A DNA stretch of 36,487 nucleotides from Amylibacter sp. (GTDB lineage: Bacteria > Pseudomonadota > Alphaproteobacteria > Rhodobacterales > Rhodobacteraceae). The stretch's first letter is position 1. Every line of letters begins with the position of its first letter. Position numbers and translations under genes: made by a program. Below, in pieces: positions 31,901 to 36,487 of this stretch. The notes beneath the pieces were generated by a model, which was given only the letters and a program-made list of their open reading frames with translations, ran no database searches and was not told the origin of the DNA. The stretch is taken from positions 1 through 36,487 of the forward strand of contig JAESRV010000005.1 of the NCBI GenBank assembly GCA_016764475.1. The letters are read 5' to 3'.

Positions 31901-32281
31901 TTTATATCCGTCAAACCCGCCGATAAATCGGATCTGATCCTTGAAGCTGCCCAAATCTTGACGGGCCTTGGTTTTACCATCCTTGCCACAGGTGGCACAT
32001 CGACATGGCTGGCCGACAATGGTGTTGATAATACAAAAGTCTTAAAAGTCTATGAAGGCCGCCCGAATATTGCCGATACCCTGCAAGACGGCGGCGTTGA
32101 CCTGATCTTCAACACCACCGAAGGCACCCAATCCTTAAGTGACAGCAAACCCATCCGCGCCGCCGCCCTATACAAAAAAATCGCCTACTACACCACCGCC
32201 GCCGCCGCCAACGCGGCTGCCAAAGCGATCCGAAATATGCGTGAAGGTGAGATCGAGGTTCGGGCGTTGCAGGAATACTAA
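28964..32281 (+). CDS. carB: Carbamoyl phosphate synthase large subunit
   Basis: A 1105-aa enzyme that makes carbamoyl phosphate from ammonia (supplied by CarA), bicarbonate and two ATP, for arginine and pyrimidine synthesis. It is the duplicated ATP-grasp architecture: first half (about 1-400) with [19 protein letters not shown] and [16 protein letters not shown], oligomerisation region (about 405-560), second half with [22 protein letters not shown] and [17 protein letters not shown], and an MGS allosteric domain at the C-terminus (from about 970, [11 protein letters not shown]). Slightly longer than E. coli CarB (1073 aa). carA is not adjacent, as in many alphaproteobacteria. Confidence 0.98.
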   Translation: MPKRTDISSIMIIGAGPIIIGQACEFDYSGAQACKALREEGYRVILVNSNPATIMTDPDMADATYIEPITPEIVAKIIAKERPDALIPTMGGQTGLNTALALDEDGTLAKYNVEMIGADRKAIEMAEDRKLFREAMDRLGIENPRATIAESMEEAMAAIDDVGLPAIIRPAFTMGGTGGGIAYNRADYEKICGTGLDASPVNQILIDESLLGWKEFEMEVVRDKADNAIIICAIENIDPMGVHTGDSITVAPALTLTDKEYQMMRTHSINVLREIGVETGGSNVQWAVNPADGRMVVIEMNPRVSRSSALASKATGFPIAKIAAKLAVGYTLDELDNDITRVTPASFEPTIDYVVTKIPRFAFEKFPGAQNNLTTAMKSVGEVMAVGRTFHESMQKALASMETGLTGFDEIDIDGMPADADIIRADDPSGSLPFILLGANPDAQEAIDKNLTRAMSEQTPDRILFIAHSMRYGFSDEEIFEITKFDPWFLARIREIIAIEQDLRLSGLPTEAAPMRRLKMYGFTDARLATLTGKKERDIRIARTKMGVVAVFKRIDTCAAEFEAQTPYMYSTYEADAMGSVECEARPSDRKKVVILGGGPNRIGQGIEFDYCCCHACYALTEQGYETIMVNCNPETVSTDYDTSDRLYFEPVTMESVMEILRVEQENGTLHGVIVQFGGQTPLKLANDLEAEGIPILGTTPDAIDLAEDRERFQKLLEDLKLKQPYNGIAHSPEEAFVIAKDVGYPLVIRPSYVLGGRAMEIIRDDAQLERYIKEAVKVSGDSPVLLDRYLVGAIEVDVDALCDGTSVHVAGIMQHIEEAGVHSGDSACSLPPYSLSTELIEEMKRQTEAMALGLNVVGLMNVQFAIKDDVIFILEVNPRASRTVPFVAKAVNSPIAAIAARIMAGEKLGAFDLKSPHTEHFAVKEAVLPFNRFPGVDPLLGPEMRSTGEVMGLDKTFARAFLKSQLGAGTPLPESGTVFISVKPADKSDLILEAAQILTGLGFTILATGGTSTWLADNGVDNTKVLKVYEGRPNIADTLQDGGVDLIFNTTEGTQSLSDSKPIRAAALYKKIAYYTTAAAANAAAKAIRNMREGEIEVRALQEY

Positions 32282-32289
32282 AATGGAAT

Positions 32290-32609
32290 GCGTGTAAACG
32301 CACCCGGTGGCTTCAAGGTTTCGATGAGCAGCAATGGCAATTGTTACGACAATTCCCTGCTCGGCAGATTTGCTGTGCAAATCGCCTGTCAGGCAATGCA
32401 TGGTCGAAACATTCTTCAAATCAATCAAGGCGAAGCTGATCCGGCGCAACCGTTGGGACACAAGACGCCAAGCTGAAGGGGTTATTTTCCAATATATCAA
32501 TGGGTTTTATAATCCACGGCGGCGGCAAAAGCCCCTTGGCATTCGAGCGAAAGGCAGCTTAAATGAGTTGAGAGACTGGAACGTAAACGGGACAAGGCCA
32601 CTTTCGTAA
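32290..32609 (+). pseudogene. Remnant of IS3-family transposase (OrfB C-terminal end)
   Basis: Two frames together give the catalytic C-terminus of an IS3-group DDE transposase. KVSMSSNGNCYDNSL (from about 32315) is in one frame; VETFFKSIKAKLIRRNRWDTRRQAE and IFQYINGFYNPRRRQKPLG (from 32403) are in another. CYDN...E is the family motif, with E the last catalytic residue. The join is broken by a 43-bp insertion that shifts the frame. The rest of the transposase and OrfA are absent, so it cannot move. It begins only a few bases after the carB stop. Confidence 0.85.
32360..32402. repeat. 43-bp palindromic repeat inserted in the transposase remnant
   Basis: Removing these 43 bases restores a continuous transposase frame (…DNSL-VETFF…). 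The insert has a stem GATTTGC-TGT-GCAAATC (32367-32383) and a second palindrome GCCTGTCAGGC (32384-32394). It looks like a dispersed REP-like unit. Confidence 0.6.
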
Positions 32610-32633
32610 AAAAGCGGTGTACTATCGTGCCAG

Positions 32634-32667
32634 CAAGAAAAACACAGTGTATTCAAGATTTTTCTTG
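32634..32667. repeat. Inverted repeat upstream of otnK
   Basis: CAAGAAAAA (32634-32642) and TTTTTCTTG (32659-32667) are perfect 9-bp inverted repeats with a 16-base spacer, 30 bp before the otnK start. It may be an operator or a transcription terminator left from the IS region. Confidence 0.4.
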
Positions 32668-32696
32668 TCATGAAATAGAAATGAACTGAGCCATCC

Positions 32697-33962
32697 ATGA
32701 CCACGATTTTAGGCTGTATTGCAGATGATTTTACAGGGGCTTGCGATCTGGCAGGGTTGCTGGCGCGATCCGGTGTTAAGGTCAATCTGCGCCTGGGTGT
32801 ACCGGATACGCTGCCATCGGACACGGCCGCATTTGAAGTGATCGCCCTGAAATGCCGCACCGCGCCCGTGGATGAAGCCGTGGCCGAGTGTCGGGCCGCA
32901 TTGGCATGGTTGAAGCAGGCAGGTGCTGCGCGGTTTTTCTGGAAATACTGCTCAACCTTTGACAGTACCGCTGTAGGCAACATTGGCCCCGTAGCCGAGG
33001 CTTTGATGGCAGATTTAGGCGTATCACAAACGATTTATTGCCCGGCATTCCCCGAAAATGGCCGCAGCATATTCATGGGAAACCTGTTTGTAGGCACACA
33101 GTTATTGGCCGAAAGCCCGATGAAAGATCACCCCTTAACGCCAATGCGTGACAGCAATCTGATGCGCTTGCTAACGCCCCAAACCACAGCCCCCGTGGGC
33201 TTGGCAGATCGGTTGTGTGTGGCTTCGGGCGCAGATGCTTTGCAGGCGCGTTTGCGCGAGTTAAGCAAAGAAGGTGTGGCGCATGTGGTGGTGGATGCGG
33301 TGGCCGATGACGACTTGAAAACCATCGCAAAAGCCTGTTGCGATATGCCGTTACTGACAGGCGGCAGTGCCGTGGCAATGCCTTTGCCCGCTTTATATAT
33401 CGCACAAGGTTTGCTTGCAAAAAATGCGGATAAATCAACCGTGCCACAGGTTGGGGCAGGGGCGATTATCTTATCAGGCAGTTGTTCTGCAATGACGCGG
33501 GCGCAGGTGGAAAGCTATGCCAATATGGCCCCAAGCTATCAACTTGATCCGTTGGATTTGGCCCAAAACGGTGCGCAAAAAGCCTGTGATTGGCTGGCGG
33601 CACAACCCCTTGATGCCGCCCCGATGATTTATGCCACGGCGAAGCCTGCAACCGTGCAAAAGGCGCAAGATCAGCTGGGTGTGGCACGCGCTGGTGCCGT
33701 TATTGAACAGGCTTTGGCAGCACTCGCCATTGAAGCCCGCAATCGCGGCGCACGGCGGTTCGTCGTCGCGGGCGGTGAAACCTCAGGGGCGGTAGCCAAA
33801 GCACTTGGGGTCACGCAAATGACCATAGGGGCAGAGATTGCCCCCGGTGTGCCTTGGGGATACGGACAATCAGATGGCGTGGATATTGCTTTGGCCCTGA
33901 AATCAGGTAACTTTGGGACAACACAATTTTTCAGCGACGCTTTAACTGAATTGGAGGTCTGA
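32697..33962 (+). CDS. otnK: 3-oxo-tetronate kinase (four-carbon acid sugar kinase, DUF1537)
   Basis: A 421-aa kinase that phosphorylates 3-oxo-tetronate at C4 in catabolism of threonate or erythronate. The N-terminal domain starts with LGCIADDFTGACDLAGLLARSGV, the family signature, and the C-terminal nucleotide domain carries FVVAGGETSGAVAKAL and GAEIAPGVPWG. Length is typical. Its TGA overlaps the otnC ATG (TGATG), so it is translationally coupled. No strong ribosome site precedes its own ATG. The broken IS3 remnant lies directly upstream. Confidence 0.93.
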   Translation: MTTILGCIADDFTGACDLAGLLARSGVKVNLRLGVPDTLPSDTAAFEVIALKCRTAPVDEAVAECRAALAWLKQAGAARFFWKYCSTFDSTAVGNIGPVAEALMADLGVSQTIYCPAFPENGRSIFMGNLFVGTQLLAESPMKDHPLTPMRDSNLMRLLTPQTTAPVGLADRLCVASGADALQARLRELSKEGVAHVVVDAVADDDLKTIAKACCDMPLLTGGSAVAMPLPALYIAQGLLAKNADKSTVPQVGAGAIILSGSCSAMTRAQVESYANMAPSYQLDPLDLAQNGAQKACDWLAAQPLDAAPMIYATAKPATVQKAQDQLGVARAGAVIEQALAALAIEARNRGARRFVVAGGETSGAVAKALGVTQMTIGAEIAPGVPWGYGQSDGVDIALALKSGNFGTTQFFSDALTELEV

Positions 33963-34612
33963 TGTCCGAAGAAAGCCAGATGCGTGAACAAATTTGCGAA
34001 ATGGCCCGCTCACTTTACATGCGCGGGCTAACCTGCGGTGCGTCGGGCAATATTTCTGTGCGCCTAACAAACGGCCGGCTGTTGGTCACACCAACAGGCA
34101 GCAGTTTTGGCCACCTTGACCCTGCACGATTGACACTGTTCAATAAAGGTATGGCACAGGTTTCGGGCGATAAGCCAACCAAAGAAATGCATTTACATTC
34201 AGCGTTTTACGAAACACGCGGGGCGCAAACAGGGGCCGTAGTACATTTGCATTCGTGCCATTCCGTAGCCTTGTCGGTAATGCCTGATACCGATCCCGAC
34301 AACATGATCCCCGCAATCACCCCCTACGGGATTATAAAACTCGGCAAAGTGAAATTGCTGCCCTATTTCATGCCGGGCGACCCCAAAATGGGTGACGCCA
34401 TACGCGGGCTTGCAGGCAAACGCAGTGCTGTGGTTTTGGCCCATCACGGGCCGGTTGTGGCGGGCAAAGATCTGGAAGCGGCGGTAAATGCCATCGAAGA
34501 GCTGGAAGAAAGTGCCAAATTGGCGCTTCTAACCCGTGGATTGAACCCACGTGTGCTGGATCAGGCGCAAATTAACGGTCTTGTGACTAAATTTGATGTG
34601 GATTGGGATTAG
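33962..34612 (+). CDS. otnC: 3-oxo-tetronate 4-phosphate decarboxylase (class II aldolase fold)
   Basis: A 216-aa class II aldolase/adducin-family enzyme that decarboxylates 3-oxo-tetronate 4-phosphate to dihydroxyacetone phosphate. LTCGASGNISVRL near residue 25 binds phosphate. The zinc ligands are in VVHLHSCHSVA (near 95) and in AHHGPVVAG (near 160). It sits between otnK and otnI with one-base overlaps on both sides (TGATG and TAGTG). The order otnK-otnC-otnI supports this assignment over L-fuculose or L-ribulose phosphate aldolases of the same fold. Confidence 0.92.
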   Translation: MSEESQMREQICEMARSLYMRGLTCGASGNISVRLTNGRLLVTPTGSSFGHLDPARLTLFNKGMAQVSGDKPTKEMHLHSAFYETRGAQTGAVVHLHSCHSVALSVMPDTDPDNMIPAITPYGIIKLGKVKLLPYFMPGDPKMGDAIRGLAGKRSAVVLAHHGPVVAGKDLEAAVNAIEELEESAKLALLTRGLNPRVLDQAQINGLVTKFDVDWD

Positions 34613-35373
34613 TGCCCGAATTTTCAGCCAATCTGGGGTTTCTTTATACGGAATTCAGCCTGCCGGATGCCATTCGTGCAGCGGCTGAAGATGGTTTTGA
34701 TGCGGTGGAATGCCATTGGCCTTATATGGTGCCAGCAGGCACAATCAAACAGGTCTTATCTGACACAGGGTTGACAATGTTAGGGCTGAATACTGTGCGC
34801 GGCAAGACCGCTGAAAACGGTCTGGCGGCCCTTGTCGGGCGCCAAGTTGAGGCGCGCGCAGCGATAGATCAGGCAATAGAATATGCCGCCGCAATCGGGG
34901 CACTAAATGTTCACGTCATGGCAGGGATCACACGTGGGGGCGCGGCAACAGATTGCTTTGTGGAAAACCTGCAATACGCCTGCGCTAAGGCAGCCCCGTT
35001 GGGGATAACGATACTGATTGAGCCGTTGAATGACGGGGATGCACCCGGTTATTTTCTGCAATATTCAGCCCAAGCGCAAGTGATTATTGAACGGGTTGGA
35101 TCGGGCAACCTAAAGCTGATGTTTGATTGTTATCACTTGCAAATTATGGAAGGTAATCTGCTGGATAGTCTTGAAAAACTGATGCCGATTATCGGCCATA
35201 TCCAGATTGCATCCGTGCCGGATCGCGCAGAACCGGATCACGGTAATCTTGATTATAAACAGATAGTTAATAAGATTGAAACGCTGAGATATACCCAACC
35301 TATCGGGGCCGAATACAAGCCTGCCACCACAACCCGCGCAGGCTTGGGTTGGTTGCGTGGGTATCAAAACTGA
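34612..35373 (+). CDS. otnI: 2-oxo-tetronate isomerase (hydroxypyruvate isomerase family)
   Basis: A 253-aa TIM-barrel isomerase that converts 2-oxo-tetronate to 3-oxo-tetronate for the kinase. FSANLGFLYTEFSLPDAIRAAAEDGFDAVECHWPY at the N-terminus, ILIEPLN near 145 and LMFDCYHLQIMEGN near 180 are family features. The start is GTG at 34612, which overlaps the otnC TAG by one base; the TTG at 34603 would lie inside otnC. The ATG of the next gene overlaps its TGA. No dehydrogenase that would produce its substrate is in the window. Confidence 0.92.
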   Translation: MPEFSANLGFLYTEFSLPDAIRAAAEDGFDAVECHWPYMVPAGTIKQVLSDTGLTMLGLNTVRGKTAENGLAALVGRQVEARAAIDQAIEYAAAIGALNVHVMAGITRGGAATDCFVENLQYACAKAAPLGITILIEPLNDGDAPGYFLQYSAQAQVIIERVGSGNLKLMFDCYHLQIMEGNLLDSLEKLMPIIGHIQIASVPDRAEPDHGNLDYKQIVNKIETLRYTQPIGAEYKPATTTRAGLGWLRGYQN

Positions 35374-35813
35374 TGAGTGCAATCTGGCAACTGACAGGGC
35401 TGTTTATCGCCGCATTTACCGCCGCAACCTTGCTGCCGGGCGGGTCCGAGGCGGTGTTGATCGGGTTGGCCGCCCTTTCCACCCATTCCATATGGGTTCT
35501 TTTGGCCGTGGCCAGCGTCGGCAACACCCTTGGGTCGGTTGTAAATTACTTCCTTGGCCGCCTTGCGCTGCACTATCAAGATCGCAAATGGTTTCCGATC
35601 TCAAGGCATGACCTGACCAAAGCACAGGGCTGGTTTTCGCGCTGGGGCCATTGGTCAATGCTGTTGGCATGGGCCCCGATAATCGGTGACCCCCTGACTT
35701 TTGCCGCAGGTGTCATGCGGATGCATTTCGGGTTATTCCTAACCTTGGTCGCGATATCTAAAACTGTGCGGTATATTGTGATCCTAGGGCTGTTCAAATT
35801 ACTCTGGCTATGA
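35373..35813 (+). CDS. YqaA-family (DedA/VTT-like) membrane protein
   Basis: A 146-aa protein with four probable membrane segments, and the motif ATLLPGGSEAVLIGL near residue 20 and GNTLGSVVNYFLGR near 50, both typical of YqaA. A later LLAWAPIIGDPLTFAAGVMRM matches the SNARE-associated/VTT fold. Relatives are linked to lipid scrambling or membrane homeostasis; this small subfamily is uncharacterised. The frame opens at 35349, but the ATG at 35373 overlaps the otnI stop (TGATG) and starts at the family N-terminus. Coupling to otnI does not by itself imply a role in tetronate use. Confidence 0.87.
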   Translation: MSAIWQLTGLFIAAFTAATLLPGGSEAVLIGLAALSTHSIWVLLAVASVGNTLGSVVNYFLGRLALHYQDRKWFPISRHDLTKAQGWFSRWGHWSMLLAWAPIIGDPLTFAAGVMRMHFGLFLTLVAISKTVRYIVILGLFKLLWL

Positions 35814-35837
35814 CGGGTTTCTGCGTTATATTTCCTC

Positions 35838-36487
35838 ATGACCTTATCCAAAAGAAAACTCCTGACCCTGATTTCAGCCTTTGCATTGGCAATGTCTGGC
35901 TCTGCTTCCACCGCTCAAAACACGGCAATTTATAGCGGCCTTGACCGCATTCACCCCGTTGTTGCCGAACATGGCATGGTGGCGGCGCAAGAAAAAGTCG
36001 CTGCCAAAATCGGGCTAGAGATACTAAAGGCAGGCGGTAATGCGGTGGATGCCAGCGTGGCCGTGGGCTTTGCACTGGCAGTAACCTTGCCGCGTGCGGG
36101 CAATCTGGGTGGCGGCGGCTTTATGATTGTGCATGACGCTAAAGCGGGCAGCACCAAAGCGATAGATTACCGCGAAATGGCCCCAAGTGCTGCATTCAAA
36201 GATATGTATCTGGATGATACAGGCGAACCTGTGAAAAACCGCTCTCGGTTTCACGGGCTGGCTATTGGTGTGCCGGGCACGGTGGCGGGGATGGTTCTGG
36301 CGTTAAAGCAATATGGCACGATGTCATTGCCGCAAGTAATAGCACCCGCAATCAAATTAGCACGTGACGGTATTGTGGTGACGGCAAGCTTGTCGAACAA
36401 CCTGAAACGGGCGGAAAAACGTCTGAAAAAATGGCCGCAAACGGCGGCGGTTTTTTACAAAGCGGATGGCGGGTTTTATCAGGTGGG
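35838..36487 (+). CDS. ggt: Gamma-glutamyltransferase, 5' part
   Basis: Start of a gamma-glutamyltransferase that runs off the window; 216 codons are visible. A Sec signal peptide is present (KRKLLTLISAFALAMSGSASTAQ). The N-terminal domain follows with MVAAQEKVAAKIGLEILKAGGNAVDASVAVGFALAV, then NLGGGGFMIVH, DYREMAP and GVPGTVAGMVLALKQYG, all family features. The enzyme is periplasmic and cuts gamma-glutamyl bonds of glutathione; the autocatalytic Thr would lie beyond this window. It begins 24 bp after the YqaA gene on the same strand. Confidence 0.92.
   Translation, partial: MTLSKRKLLTLISAFALAMSGSASTAQNTAIYSGLDRIHPVVAEHGMVAAQEKVAAKIGLEILKAGGNAVDASVAVGFALAVTLPRAGNLGGGGFMIVHDAKAGSTKAIDYREMAPSAAFKDMYLDDTGEPVKNRSRFHGLAIGVPGTVAGMVLALKQYGTMSLPQVIAPAIKLARDGIVVTASLSNNLKRAEKRLKKWPQTAAVFYKADGGFYQV

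Noticed and set aside
1-36487. tRNA, rRNA, CRISPR, prophage or integron structures
   Set aside because: I looked for cloverleaf arms, direct-repeat arrays, integrases and attachment sites and saw none.

Overview
The window reads as chromosomal DNA of a marine Rhodobacterales alphaproteobacterium (Roseobacter group). This rests on family and gene-order signatures: a fused ATP sulfurylase/APS kinase, the lgt - midA - pgeF operon, a Hint-domain protein of roseobacter type, XpaC/TelA followed by SPFH and zinc-ribbon genes, and a clade-3 catalase divergent from oxyR. Base composition is near half GC by eye. The genus cannot be fixed. No tRNA, rRNA, CRISPR array, phage or replication origin was seen.

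Layout. 1-3.8 kb: sat/cysC and trxB (both minus), an Lrp/AsnC regulator, and a 45-codon small gene. 4.1-7.1 kb: the minus-strand lgt-midA-pgeF operon, split by a 264-bp MITE-like element between midA and pgeF; ubiK follows on plus. 7.5-11 kb: a catabolic cluster of unknown substrate (GntR regulator and internally deleted Asp/Glu-racemase-like gene on minus; M24 protein and carbon-nitrogen hydrolase on plus), then an orphan CueR/HmrR-type copper sensor. 11.2-12.9 kb: ybjN-like, proC and csaA-like genes. 13.0-19.6 kb: a compact plus-strand run of a 30-aa membrane peptide, XpaC, TelA, a DUF2927 lipoprotein, SPFH-GYF, a double zinc-ribbon membrane protein, rhomboid protease and GFA protein, which looks like an envelope-stress module. 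19.6-21.7 kb: an unknown 99-aa gene, a Hint protein and a YHS protein. 21.7-26.1 kb: aspS, katA and oxyR. 26.2-28.6 kb: a geranylgeranyl-reductase-like flavoprotein, a LysE exporter and its divergent Lrp regulator. 29.0-32.3 kb: carB. 32.3-32.6 kb: a broken IS3-family transposase fragment carrying a palindromic insertion. 32.7-36.5 kb: otnK-otnC-otnI (four-carbon acid sugar catabolism), a YqaA-like membrane protein and the start of a gamma-glutamyltransferase that runs off the end.

Strongest observations. (1) The MITE sits in the TA of an ancestral TAATG stop/start overlap, leaving both genes intact. (2) The XpaC/TelA/SPFH/zinc-ribbon/rhomboid run begins with an unlisted 30-aa membrane peptide and is the best candidate for an under-described system. 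(3) The racemase-like gene has lost about 100 codons in frame, and the neighbouring M24 protein has lost metal ligands. (4) Several regulatory palindromes can be assigned to a likely regulator: a CueR/HmrR copper box, an Irr/PerR-like box at katA, a GntR operator pair, and an 11-bp-arm repeat over the lrp start codon.
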